From Nocardia sp. XZ_19_385 (lineage in GTDB: Bacteria > Actinomycetota > Actinomycetes > Mycobacteriales > Mycobacteriaceae): a DNA stretch of 64,000 nt. A model generated the notes under the pieces. The model saw nothing but the letters and a program-made list of their open reading frames with translations. It ran no database searches and was not told the DNA's origin. Location: assembly GCF_015355755.1 (NCBI RefSeq), contig NZ_JACVEE010000001.1, positions 2,480,001 through 2,544,000 on the forward strand, in the 5' to 3' direction. Shown in pieces: positions 16,873 through 24,772 of the stretch (position 1 is its first letter; every line of letters begins with the position of its first letter). Position numbers and translations under genes: made by a program.

Positions 16873-18411
16873 GTGACCACCGAATCGCAGAACACCGGAT
16901 CGGCCGACACCAACGATTCGGCGGCCAACAGGGGGACCCTGAGGCCGTCAGATGCGCCCGTATTGGGCCCCAGACCGGTTTATCGCCCCCCTGTCGATTC
17001 GCATACCGCGTCGACATTCCGCAGGCCCGCCGGCCAGGTCGGTTCCTTCGCCGCGTATTCACCGCAGGCCGCCGGGAATTCCGCACCGCAACTCGGCCCG
17101 GAATTGCAGAACCGTCCGCCGGATTCGGTACTGGCCGAAGCCTTCGGGCGGCCCGAGGGTTCCAGCGAACTGCTGCAGCGCGATCCCGACGCGGACGACA
17201 CGAATATCGCTGTCGCCGGTCCCGCGGATCCGTGGCGCGATCCGAACGCCCCCGCCCGGCTCGGCGCGCCCGCGGTCGAGACGCCGCAGCCGGAAGCGCT
17301 GCCGGAGTCCACCAAGCTCAGCGCGCGCGAGGTCCTCTTCGGCTCCCGCGTCGCGCCCAAGGCCTTGGCGCTGCTCGCCGCCGTCGCGCTGCTCGTCGGT
17401 CTGGTCGGCGGCCTGGTGGGCCGGTTGACCGCGGAGACCGGCCAGACGCTGACCTCCCGCAAGGTGACCTTGGAGCAGGGCGACTCGCAAGAGCAGCCGC
17501 ACGGCCAGATCTCCCAGGTCGCCAATGCCGTGCTGCCGTCGGTCGTTTCGATCCGCGTCACGGTCGGCGACAACGGCGCCACCGGTTCCGGCGTGGTGAT
17601 CGACGGCGGCGGCTACGTGGTCACCAACAACCACGTGATCTCGATGGCCGCGCAGGACAAGAGCAATCGCGCCGTCATCCAGGTGACCTTCTCCGACGGC
17701 ACCCGGGTGCCCGCGCAGCTGGTCGGCCGGGATCAGAAGACCGACCTGGCGGTGCTGAAGGTCGATGTGAAGAACCTCACAGTGGCCGAGATCGGCAAGT
17801 CGGCCGACGTGCAGGTCGGTGACGACGTGCTGGCCGTCGGTTCGCCGCTGGGCCTGAGCAAGACCGTCACCTCCGGGATCGTCAGCGCGCTGCACCGGCC
17901 GGTGAAGCTGGCCGGTGAGGGCAGCGACACCAACGCCGTCATCGACGCCGTACAGACCGATGCCGCGATCAACCCGGGTAACTCCGGTGGCGCGCTGGTC
18001 GACATGCAGGGCCGGCTCATCGGGATCAACACCGCGATCCGCAGCGAGTCCGGCGGTTCGGTCGGCCTCGGCTTCGCCATCCCCGCCGACGTGGTGACCA
18101 CGGTCGCGCAGACGCTGATCCGCGACGGGCAGATGCACCACGCGAAGATCGGCCTGTCCGCACGCACCAAGACGGTGGCCAACGAGGTGATGAGCGGCGC
18201 CGCGGTGGCCGACGTGGAGCCGGGCGGCCCGGCGGCAAAGGCCGGGATCGTCGAGGGCGACGTGATCGTCAAGGTCGGGGACCGGGAAGTGACCGGGCCC
18301 GAGGAACTGACAGTCGCGGTGCAGCAGCACAAGATCGGCGAGCGGGTGAACGTGCAGTTGATCCGCGATGGCAGGCAGGTGGACGTGCCCGTCACCCTCG
18401 AGTCCGACTGA
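16873..18411 (+). CDS. htrA: Membrane-anchored HtrA-family serine protease
   Basis: 512 aa. A long Pro-rich cytosolic region (1-155) precedes one membrane helix near 158-180 (KALALLAAVALLVGLVGGLVG). The trypsin-like domain has His in VVTNNHVIS (~255), Asp in KTDLAVLKV (~290) and Ser in NPGNSGGALV (~371). A C-terminal PDZ domain runs about 415-510. The protease faces the outside and handles misfolded or regulatory envelope proteins. In M. tuberculosis this gene (Rv1223) is in the sigE operon and is essential. Complete catalytic triad, normal length. Confidence 0.95.
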   Translation: MTTESQNTGSADTNDSAANRGTLRPSDAPVLGPRPVYRPPVDSHTASTFRRPAGQVGSFAAYSPQAAGNSAPQLGPELQNRPPDSVLAEAFGRPEGSSELLQRDPDADDTNIAVAGPADPWRDPNAPARLGAPAVETPQPEALPESTKLSAREVLFGSRVAPKALALLAAVALLVGLVGGLVGRLTAETGQTLTSRKVTLEQGDSQEQPHGQISQVANAVLPSVVSIRVTVGDNGATGSGVVIDGGGYVVTNNHVISMAAQDKSNRAVIQVTFSDGTRVPAQLVGRDQKTDLAVLKVDVKNLTVAEIGKSADVQVGDDVLAVGSPLGLSKTVTSGIVSALHRPVKLAGEGSDTNAVIDAVQTDAAINPGNSGGALVDMQGRLIGINTAIRSESGGSVGLGFAIPADVVTTVAQTLIRDGQMHHAKIGLSARTKTVANEVMSGAAVADVEPGGPAAKAGIVEGDVIVKVGDREVTGPEELTVAVQQHKIGERVNVQLIRDGRQVDVPVTLESD

Positions 18412-18431
18412 GGAAGGCCCTGACCTCCGGG

Positions 18432-18437
18432 TACTGT
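18432..18437 (+). promoter_or_regulatory. -10 hexamer TACTGT, leaderless tatB
   Basis: TACTGT, 7 nt, then GTG at 18445. Confidence 0.45.
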
Positions 18438-18444
18438 TGGATCC

Positions 18445-18849
18445 GTGTTCAGCAATATCGGCTGGAGCGAGATGGTCATCTTGCTCGTCGCCGCCCTCGT
18501 GATCCTCGGCCCGGAGCGTCTGCCCGGCGCGGTTCGCTGGACCACGCGCAGCCTGCGTCAGGTGCGTGATTACGCCAGCGGTGCGACCACCCAGCTCAAG
18601 CAGGAGCTGGGGCCCGAGTTCGACGACCTGCGCAAGCCGCTGGCCGACCTGAACGAGTTGCGTGGCATGACGCCCCGCGCGGTGGTCACCAAACACTTGC
18701 TGGGCGGCGATGATTCGGTATTCAAGGACATCGACGGCGCCGTCGGAGATCTCCGGGACAGCACGAAGATGACCGATTACCCGATGCCGAAGCTGCAGAA
18801 ACCGCTGGAGCGCAACGAAACTCCGCCGATCGACAACGACGCGACATAG
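18445..18849 (+). CDS. tatB: Twin-arginine translocase subunit TatB
   Basis: 134 aa. [29 protein letters not shown] is the TatA/B membrane helix with the FxxxGxxE hallmark and a following PERLP hinge; an amphipathic helix and acidic tail follow. TatB with TatC binds twin-arginine signal peptides at the membrane; the Tat signal of the DUF1906 protein at 58707-59402 is one likely client. Start GTG 18445. Position after htrA matches Rv1224. Confidence 0.93.
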   Translation: MFSNIGWSEMVILLVAALVILGPERLPGAVRWTTRSLRQVRDYASGATTQLKQELGPEFDDLRKPLADLNELRGMTPRAVVTKHLLGGDDSVFKDIDGAVGDLRDSTKMTDYPMPKLQKPLERNETPPIDNDAT

Positions 18850-18877
18850 GCCCGGCAAGGTCACGGGCGTCAAGCGT

Positions 18878-18909
18878 TCTAGACACCTGACGCTGTCCAG
18901 CTGTCTAGA
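18878..18909. promoter_or_regulatory. Inverted repeat TCTAGACA-N16-TGTCTAGA
   Basis: Perfect 8-bp arms at 18878-18885 and 18902-18909, centred 24 nt before the ATG of the HTH gene at 18918 and overlapping its -10 hexamer. Each arm contains the palindrome TCTAGA. Placement suits an autorepression operator. Confidence 0.6.
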
Positions 18910-18911
18910 CT
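18906..18911 (+). promoter_or_regulatory. -10 hexamer TAGACT, leaderless HTH gene
   Basis: TAGACT lies within the right arm of the inverted repeat, 6 nt before ATG 18918; no Shine-Dalgarno. Confidence 0.5.
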
Positions 18912-18917
18912 TCGCAC

Positions 18918-19778
18918 ATGTCGGCCGATGACGTGGCACGGGTCTTCGCTATCGAGGACAAGGTCGAGCGGCTCAAAGCGGCAACCGACGGAGTAGCGGC
19001 GGCCCAGCAGACCATCAACGAACTGACCCGCATTCGCAGAGCTGTGATCAGGGAACTTCATGCCGAGGGCTGGACCTTCGCCAGAATCGGTGCGGCCGCG
19101 GGTCTTTCCCGCGCCCGCATCCATCAGGTGAGCACCCAGGGTCCCGCCCCGGAAGGGTTGTTCTTCGGGCACGGCCCGATCACGGTGATCGCGCCCGAAG
19201 TGCGCGCGGGGCGGGTGCTCGGCGCGCCCGACGCCACCGCGGCCGGGCGCCTGGCCGAACTGCTGCACGAACTCGGATTCAGCGCCACTGTCGAACATTT
19301 CCTGCCCGGCCGCCCGATCGACCTGAACCGCGACGGGCTGATCATCGTCGGCGGTCCCGAGCTCTCCCCCAGCCTGCGCCAGCTCATCGCCGCCGACCCG
19401 CGCCTGCGCCGCGCCGTCGCCCGCGCCGGTGATGCCCGCCGCGGCATCGAGGATCGCGCGGCCCGACGGGTCTACCGCCCCGGCGGACCCGAACCGCACG
19501 ACATCGCCTATCTGGCCCGCCTGCCCCGCCCGGACGGCCGCGGCACCTGCCTGATCATCGACGGCCTGCACCCACCCGGATCCCTGGGCGCCATCCGGCT
19601 GCTGGCCACCCGCCTGGCCACCCTGCACGAACGAGCCGCCAACCATCTGTTCTCGGTGCTGATCGCGGTGCGTTACGACCGCGGCACCGGCGAGCCCGTC
19701 GACGCCGATCTTCTGACGCCGGTCTACCGGCACGATCCTTCCGACTCCCGTGTGATGGCGCCACGCACTCGTCGCTGA
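18918..19778 (+). CDS. HTH protein with large C-terminal domain of unknown function
   Basis: 286 aa. Residues about 1-75 form a helical region with a sigma-region-4/Trp-repressor-like helix-turn-helix (IRRAVIRELHAEGWTFARIGAAAGLSRARIHQVS). Residues about 90-275 look like a Rossmann-type alpha/beta domain (ITVIAPEV, DGLIIVGGPELSPSLRQLIAADP, AYLARLPRPDGRGTCLIIDGLHPPGSLGAIRLLATRLATL, LFSVLIAVRYDRGTG). I remember similar unnamed HTH-plus-domain proteins in Streptomyces but no characterised function. The C-terminal part probably senses a ligand or signal. An inverted repeat overlaps its promoter. It is not part of the tat module by orientation alone. Confidence 0.75.
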   Translation: MSADDVARVFAIEDKVERLKAATDGVAAAQQTINELTRIRRAVIRELHAEGWTFARIGAAAGLSRARIHQVSTQGPAPEGLFFGHGPITVIAPEVRAGRVLGAPDATAAGRLAELLHELGFSATVEHFLPGRPIDLNRDGLIIVGGPELSPSLRQLIAADPRLRRAVARAGDARRGIEDRAARRVYRPGGPEPHDIAYLARLPRPDGRGTCLIIDGLHPPGSLGAIRLLATRLATLHERAANHLFSVLIAVRYDRGTGEPVDADLLTPVYRHDPSDSRVMAPRTRR

Positions 19779-19806
19779 AGAATTGCCCGCTGGGCCGAAT
19801 CATGAT

Positions 19807-19823
19807 GTGGTGCAGTTCACCAC
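19807..19823. terminator. Weak stem-loop after the HTH gene
   Basis: GTGGTG, loop CAGTT, CACCAC: a 6-bp stem 28 nt past the stop at 19778. No U tract. It may be only a weak terminator. Confidence 0.25.
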
Positions 19824-19916
19824 GTCTCGATGCCATGCGAAGGGCAGTCGCCCACTAGATTGCTCTGATGTAACTAGACGGGTGCGCCGAGCGTCGCGCA
19901 TCCGGGGGAGGCAGCA

Positions 19917-20081
19917 ATGACCCTCATTGTGATCATCACCGTGGCCGCGATCCTGGCCGTCGGCGCGCTCGTGGCCCTGCTGCTGCGCGTCCCGGGCTCG
20001 GACGCGGACCAGCTCACCGTCGCCGCCATCCAGGCCCGCCTGAACGAAGAGACCGAGACCGAGGCCACCGCCGACCGCTGA
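19917..20081 (+). CDS. 54-aa single-pass membrane peptide
   Basis: Starts MTLIVIITVAAILAVGALVA and continues with a hydrophobic run to residue 23, then a basic/polar stretch and an acidic amphipathic tail (LNEETETEATADR). A strong GGGGGAGG at 19903-19910 lies 6 nt before the ATG. One N-terminal membrane helix with a cytosolic acidic tail is predicted. No homologue is recognised. Codon use is typical of the region, and the good ribosome site makes it a credible gene despite its size. It converges on gpgS. Confidence 0.7.
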   Translation: MTLIVIITVAAILAVGALVALLLRVPGSDADQLTVAAIQARLNEETETEATADR

Positions 20082-20110
20082 GCACCCAGCGCGCCACCTG
20101 GCAGATCCGC

Positions 20111-21019
20111 TCAGGCGGCGACGCGGGTGGGGCGCAAGGTGTTCATCGGGGGGCGGTCGGTGAGCGAGACCTCGGTGCTCTGCGCGGTGAAAGCGTCGCC
20201 GACAATGGGGAATTGGGTGAGTGCGGCGCCGGAGTCCTGAATGCCACTGCGGCCCAGGACCGTGCCGAGGATTTGGCGGGACATGACGCCGAGGTCGGCG
20301 AGGGGGCGGTTGCGGTGGGTGCGGACGCCCAGGTTGACCTGGCCGATGGCTTCCAGGCCGAGGCGATCGTAGGTGTCGAGGAGCAGGCCGATTTCGACCC
20401 CGTAGCCGGGTGCGAACGGTACCGACGTGAGAAGTTCTCTGCTGCCCGCGTATTCGCCGCCCAGGGGTTGCAGGACCTGGGATAGTTCCGGGCGCAGGGC
20501 GGCCAGCAGGGGGCGCGCGACGAGTTCGGTGACCCGGCCGCCGCCGTGGGCGTCGATCTCGCCGCCCTGCCGGAGCGGACGACGGTAGTAGGCCTTGACC
20601 AACTGCATGTCGTCGACAGTCAGCAGGGGGCCCAGCAGTTTCGGGACGAAAGCCGGGTCGGGGTCGATGAGATCGGAGTCGACGAAGGCGATGAGGTCGC
20701 CGCTCGCGACGGCCAGTGACCGCCACAGGACTTCACCCTTGCCGGGCGCCGGTTCCAGTTCGGGAACGGCCTCTTCGCGGGTGAATACTTCGGCGCCGGC
20801 GGCGCGGGCGCGTTCGGCGGTGGCGTCGGTGGAGCCGGAGTCGAGCACGATCAGTTCGTCGACCAGGGTGCCCAGCAGCGGGCGGATGCTGGCGACCACG
20901 TCGGCGACGGTGGCTTCCTCGTTCAAGGCGGGCAGCACGACCGAGACCGTGCGGCCGTCCTTGGCGTCGACCAGTGCTTCGACCGCCCAATCGGGGTTGT
21001 CCCAGGTATTGATCGTCAT
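20111..21019 (-). CDS. gpgS: Glucosyl-3-phosphoglycerate synthase
   Basis: 302 aa GT81-family retaining glycosyltransferase. MTINTWDNPDWAVEALVDAK, VSVVLPALNEEATVADVV (nucleotide-sugar region), LIVLDSGSTD, GDLIAFVDSDLIDP (DxD-type metal motif DSD) and GGGRVTELVARPLL match Rv1208. It transfers glucose from UDP-glucose to 3-phosphoglycerate, the first step of methylglucose lipopolysaccharide synthesis. ATG 21019 overlaps the folP2 stop by 4 nt (ATGA), so the two form a coupled pair; the longer frame to 21469 is rejected. Confidence 0.95.
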   Translation of the reverse strand: MTINTWDNPDWAVEALVDAKDGRTVSVVLPALNEEATVADVVASIRPLLGTLVDELIVLDSGSTDATAERARAAGAEVFTREEAVPELEPAPGKGEVLWRSLAVASGDLIAFVDSDLIDPDPAFVPKLLGPLLTVDDMQLVKAYYRRPLRQGGEIDAHGGGRVTELVARPLLAALRPELSQVLQPLGGEYAGSRELLTSVPFAPGYGVEIGLLLDTYDRLGLEAIGQVNLGVRTHRNRPLADLGVMSRQILGTVLGRSGIQDSGAALTQFPIVGDAFTAQSTEVSLTDRPPMNTLRPTRVAA

Positions 21020-21930
21020 GCCAGACCTCGCGAGGTGCGTGCGGGGGGCCGAATGCCCTGGATAGCGGCGATCATGTCGACCACGCGGCGGGTCGCGGCT
21101 ACTTCGTGGACGCGGAAGACCCGGGCGCCCGCGGCGGCGGACCATGCGGTTGCTGCCAATGTGCCCTCCAATCGTTCGGATAGACCGACACCTAGAGTCT
21201 CCCCGATAAAATCCTTGTTGCTCAGCGCCATCAGCACTGGCCATCCGGTATTTACGAGAACGTCTACTGCCCGCAACAACTCGAGCCCGTGATAGGTGTT
21301 CTTCCCGAAATCGTGGGTCGGATCGATCAGGATCGCATCCCGCCGCACGCCCGCCGCGAGCGCCTGTTCGGCGGCATCCACCACGGTCCGCGTCACTTCC
21401 GCGACCACATCGTCGTACCGGACCCGGTGCGGGCGGGTCCGCGGCACCGCGCCGCCGGTGTGACTGCACACGATTCCCGTCCCCGTTTCCGCTGCTACCC
21501 GCACCAGATCGGGGTCCGCGCCGGCCCAGGTGTCGTTGATCAGGTCCGCGCCCGCGTCGACCGCCGCACGCGCCACCTCGGCCCGCCAGGTATCGATGCT
21601 GATCAATAGCTGCGGGTATTTGCCTCGGATCGCCGCGACGAACGGCACGACGCGGCGGGCTTCTTCGGCCGCGTCCACCCGGTTGCCCGGGCCCGCCTTC
21701 ACCCCGCCGATATCGACCAGATCGGCGCCTTCGTCCACCGCGCGCGCGACCGCGTCCATCGCGGCCGCGTCACTGAAGGTGGCGCCTCGGTCGTAGAAGG
21801 AATCGGGGGTGCGATTCACGATCGCCATCACCAGCGCCCGATCCGCCGGTACCGGTCTGCCGCAGAGCGTAGGAAGCGGCATTGCGGCGGGGCTGAACAT
21901 GACCTTGACTGTACCCAGCGGGCGGCGCAT
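21016..21930 (-). CDS. folP2: Dihydropteroate synthase homologue FolP2
   Basis: 304 aa. LVMAIVNRTPDSFYDRGATFSD, DLVDIGGVKAGPG, LISIDTWRAEVARAAVDAGADLINDTW and LIDPTHDFGKNTYHGLELL are DHPS barrel landmarks. In mycobacteria the FolP2 paralogue, always next to gpgS, lacks DHPS activity and its real role is unsettled. The context here is the same. ATG 21930 is preferred over TTG 21933 because TACCGT lies 8 nt upstream. Downstream coupling to gpgS hints at a role in polysaccharide rather than folate synthesis. Confidence 0.9.
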   Translation of the reverse strand: MRRPLGTVKVMFSPAAMPLPTLCGRPVPADRALVMAIVNRTPDSFYDRGATFSDAAAMDAVARAVDEGADLVDIGGVKAGPGNRVDAAEEARRVVPFVAAIRGKYPQLLISIDTWRAEVARAAVDAGADLINDTWAGADPDLVRVAAETGTGIVCSHTGGAVPRTRPHRVRYDDVVAEVTRTVVDAAEQALAAGVRRDAILIDPTHDFGKNTYHGLELLRAVDVLVNTGWPVLMALSNKDFIGETLGVGLSERLEGTLAATAWSAAAGARVFRVHEVAATRRVVDMIAAIQGIRPPARTSRGLA

Positions 21931-21938
21931 CAAGATCT

Positions 21939-21944
21939 ACGGTA
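21939..21944 (-). promoter_or_regulatory. -10 hexamer TACCGT, leaderless folP2
   Basis: Reverse strand TACCGT, 8 nt, ATG at 21930. Confidence 0.45.
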
Positions 21945-22010
21945 CGAACGAGCCCCGGGCGCGCAGGGCGCGTCCGGGGCTGGGGTCGATGGACCTGAGA
22001 TCACACGGTC

Positions 22011-22388
22011 CTAGTCGTCTTTGCTGTCATCGCTGTCGTCTTCGTCGTCTTCATCGTCACCAGCGACGCCCTGGCCGGCTCCCTTCGACTTGTCACCGCC
22101 CTTGCCACCCTTGCCGCCCTTTTCGCCGCCCTTGCCGGCGTCACCCTTACCGCCACCGTCGGTGCCGTCCTCCCCCTTGCCACCCTCGGCGCCTGGCTCT
22201 TCGCCGCCATTGCCACCCTCGTCTTGGGGACCCATGGCAGTACTACTGCCGGTGGGGATGTCGAGGCCGGGTGCGGCTTGGGCTACGCCGCCGCCGAGCG
22301 CGACCAGCGCGGCGGCGAACAACGCGAGGATGCTCGCGAGAATCACGGAGGAACGCATGACGGTGTGTTTGCTCTGCGCTTCTGTCAT
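22011..22388 (-). CDS. Secreted Gly/Lys/Asp-rich low-complexity protein
   Basis: 125 aa. The signal peptide covers about residues 1-40 (RSSVILASILALFAAALVAL, then GVAQA-AP cleavage). The mature part is almost wholly Gly, Lys, Glu, Asp and Ser: GGKGGKGGDKSKG-type runs and an ending of nearly pure acidic residues (DDEDDEDDSDDSKDD). It is probably disordered and exported. ATG 22388 is preferred over ATG 22358 because TAGCGT sits 8 nt upstream. No homologue recognised; it might bind cations or wall polymers. It lies between fadD6 and folP2, all on this strand. Confidence 0.75.
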   Translation of the reverse strand: MTEAQSKHTVMRSSVILASILALFAAALVALGGGVAQAAPGLDIPTGSSTAMGPQDEGGNGGEEPGAEGGKGEDGTDGGGKGDAGKGGEKGGKGGKGGDKSKGAGQGVAGDDEDDEDDSDDSKDD

Positions 22389-22396
22389 GCCGACTG

Positions 22397-22402
22397 ACGC
22401 TA
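22397..22402 (-). promoter_or_regulatory. -10 hexamer TAGCGT, leaderless secreted protein gene
   Basis: Reverse strand TAGCGT, 8 nt, ATG at 22388. Confidence 0.45.
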
Positions 22403-22442
22403 CCGGGCAATAGCGGAAAGCTATGTGCCCCAACGGGTGGCA

Positions 22443-24206
22443 CTACTTGGGAGCGCGACGTGCCGCAACATCCTCCGGGTAGTCGTCGTAGAACGGCACA
22501 TAGCCCTCGGAGCGGCCCGACAAGACATACAGCTCGGTATCGGAGTCCGATTCGTAACCCAGCTTGCGCAGGTCGACCTTGCGGCTCTTGAAGGTGGAGG
22601 TCTGCTCCAGCTCGGAAACGACGCGCAGGAACAGCGGCACCGCGTAGCCGGGCAGCTGGTCGTAGGCGAGCTCGGCGAGGGCCTTGCCGTCGAATGTCGC
22701 GTCCTCGCGCAGGGTGATCGCGGCCATGCCCGCCTTGCCGTCCGCGCCGGGAACGTCGACGCCGAACACCACCGCTTCGTCGATGCCGTCGTACTTGTTC
22801 AACGCGCCCTCCACCTGCGTGGTGGCCACGTTCTCGCCCTTCCAGCGGAAGGTGTCGCCGAGCCGGTCGACGAAGGCGATGTGCCACCAGCCCTGATTGC
22901 GGACCAGGTCGCCGGTGTCGAACCAGGCGTCGCCGTCTTTGAACGCGTCGCGCACCAGCTTGGATTCGGTCGCGTCCTGGTCGGTGTAGCCGTCAAAGGG
23001 CTGGCGGTTGGTGACCTTGGCCAGCAGCAGCCCGATCCCGCCTGCTCCGACCCGGCGCAGCCGGCCGTCCGAGTCGCGCTTGGCCGCGCCGTTCTCCTCG
23101 TCGTATTCCACGATCGTGAACGGCAGCACCGTGAATCCGGCGGTGCGATCGACGCCGAAGGCGTTGATGAACGCGACCGGCGCCTCGCTCGCACCGTAGA
23201 ACTCGACGATGCGGTTGATGCCGAACCGGCTCTTGAACTCGTCCCACAGTTCCGGGCGCAGCCCGTTGCCGACAGCGAGCCGGACCTTGTGCTGCCGGTC
23301 GGCGGGTTTGGCGGGCTGGTTCAGCAGATACCGGCACAGCTCGCCGATATAGATGAACGCGGTCGCCTCCTCGCCGATGATCTCGTCCCAGAAGCCGGAG
23401 GCGGAGAATTTCTGGCCGAGGACGTAGGTGGCGCTGCCCGCGAGCACCGACGACAGCGCCACCGTGAGCGCGTTGTTGTGGTACAGCGGCAGGCAGCAGT
23501 AGAGGGCGTCACCGCCGTTCAGGCGCACGCCCAGACCGCCGAGACCGGACATGGACTGGGTCCAGCGCCGGTGCGTCATCACACTGGCCTTGGGCAGGCC
23601 GGTGGTGCCGGAGGTGAAGATCAGGAAGGCGCGCTCGCGGGCGGTGACCTGCGCGCACACCGCCGGATCGGAATCGTCGGCGCCGCGGGCGGCTTCGCGA
23701 AGATCGTTGCTGAACAAGACATTCGACGGCGCCTCGGCGAGCGAGTCGAAGGCCTCCTGGCATTCCTCGCCGATCACATCGAGCACGCTCTCCAGCAGGC
23801 CGAAGCTGTGCGAGAGCACTTCGTCGCGCTGGTTGTAGTTGAGCAGGCCTACGGTGGCGCCGAGCTTGACCACGGCCAGCGCCACGAACAGGGTCTCGGG
23901 CCGGTTCGTCATCAGCACACCGACCACGTCACCGCGGTTGACACCGCGGTCGGCGAGCACGTGCGCGTACCGGTTCACCTCGGCGTTAGCCTCACGGTAG
24001 GTGAACTTCTGCCCTTGGAACCGCAGGAAAAGCCGGTCCGGGTGCCGGTGCGCGTTGCGCTGGAAGTACAGGCCGACCGAGGCCTTGCTGCCGCCGCTGA
24101 CCAGCATGCCCTTCGCGCCGCGCAGCATCGACGGCGCGTCGAAAGCCATGCGGGGCAAGGACTTCGCCAGGTCGAACAGGCTGACCGTCGTACGCGTCTC
24201 ACTCAC
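22443..24206 (-). CDS. fadD6: Long-chain fatty acyl-CoA synthetase FadD6
   Basis: 587 aa ANL-family enzyme. FLIFTSGTTGLPKASVMTHRR is the AMP-binding P-loop; VEFYGASEAPVAFINAFG, DAWFDTGDLVRNQGWWHIAFVDRLGDTFRWKGENVATTQVE and a C-terminal FKSRKVDLRKLGY lysine segment follow in order. It resembles FATP-type very-long-chain acyl-CoA synthetases and matches Rv1206. It activates fatty acids to acyl-CoA at the membrane or cytosol. GTG start with GAGGAG 7 nt upstream. Twelve bases after the LOG-family gene: same operon. Confidence 0.93.
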   Translation of the reverse strand: MSETRTTVSLFDLAKSLPRMAFDAPSMLRGAKGMLVSGGSKASVGLYFQRNAHRHPDRLFLRFQGQKFTYREANAEVNRYAHVLADRGVNRGDVVGVLMTNRPETLFVALAVVKLGATVGLLNYNQRDEVLSHSFGLLESVLDVIGEECQEAFDSLAEAPSNVLFSNDLREAARGADDSDPAVCAQVTARERAFLIFTSGTTGLPKASVMTHRRWTQSMSGLGGLGVRLNGGDALYCCLPLYHNNALTVALSSVLAGSATYVLGQKFSASGFWDEIIGEEATAFIYIGELCRYLLNQPAKPADRQHKVRLAVGNGLRPELWDEFKSRFGINRIVEFYGASEAPVAFINAFGVDRTAGFTVLPFTIVEYDEENGAAKRDSDGRLRRVGAGGIGLLLAKVTNRQPFDGYTDQDATESKLVRDAFKDGDAWFDTGDLVRNQGWWHIAFVDRLGDTFRWKGENVATTQVEGALNKYDGIDEAVVFGVDVPGADGKAGMAAITLREDATFDGKALAELAYDQLPGYAVPLFLRVVSELEQTSTFKSRKVDLRKLGYESDSDTELYVLSGRSEGYVPFYDDYPEDVAARRAPK

Positions 24207-24217
24207 AGCACATCTCC

Positions 24218-24772
24218 TCAGGGTCGCAAAGCCGCGAAGGCCTCTTCCAAGGTGTTAGCCACTGTGATCCGATCCAAAGCCGGTTGCGGCACGAACTTTC
24301 GGTTGTACAACTCGTCGATCCAGTCGAACAGGCCGCGGTAGAAGCCATTCGGGTCCAGCAGCACCACCGGCTTGTCGTGCTGCCCGAGGTATCCGCCGGT
24401 CCAGGTTTCGAAGAATTCCTCCAGCGTGCCGATACCGCCGGGCAAAGTGAGGAAGGCGTCGGCGCGGTCCTCCATGATCTGCTTGCGCTGTCGCATCGTG
24501 TCGGTGACGACCAGTTCGTCGGCGTCGGTGTCGGCGACTTCCTTGTGCACCAGGTGTTTCGGGATGACGCCGACGGTGTTCGCGCCACCGGCCCGGGCGG
24601 CGGTGGCGACCGCGCCCATCATCGACACGTGCCCGCCGCCCGACACCAATTGCCAACCACGGCCAGCGATCTCGGTACCGACCTGGGCAGCGAGGGTCAG
24701 GTAATCGGTGTCGGCCGTGCTCGCCGAGCAATACACGCACACCGAATAAGGCTGCACCACAGGTTCACTCAC
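24218..24772 (-). CDS. LOG-family cytokinin riboside 5'-monophosphate phosphoribohydrolase
   Basis: 184 aa. VCVYCSASTADTDYLTLAAQ, WQLVSGGGHVSMMGAVA, MRQRKQIMEDRADAFLTLPGGIGTLEEFFETWT holds the PGGxGTxxE catalytic motif of LOG proteins, which release free cytokinin bases and ribose-5-phosphate. The M. tuberculosis orthologue Rv1205 is a proteasome substrate whose accumulation yields aldehydes that sensitise to nitric oxide. GTG 24772 overlaps the upstream stop by 4 nt (GTGA), so the longer frame to 25414 is rejected. Confidence 0.92.
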   Translation of the reverse strand: MSEPVVQPYSVCVYCSASTADTDYLTLAAQVGTEIAGRGWQLVSGGGHVSMMGAVATAARAGGANTVGVIPKHLVHKEVADTDADELVVTDTMRQRKQIMEDRADAFLTLPGGIGTLEEFFETWTGGYLGQHDKPVVLLDPNGFYRGLFDWIDELYNRKFVPQPALDRITVANTLEEAFAALRP

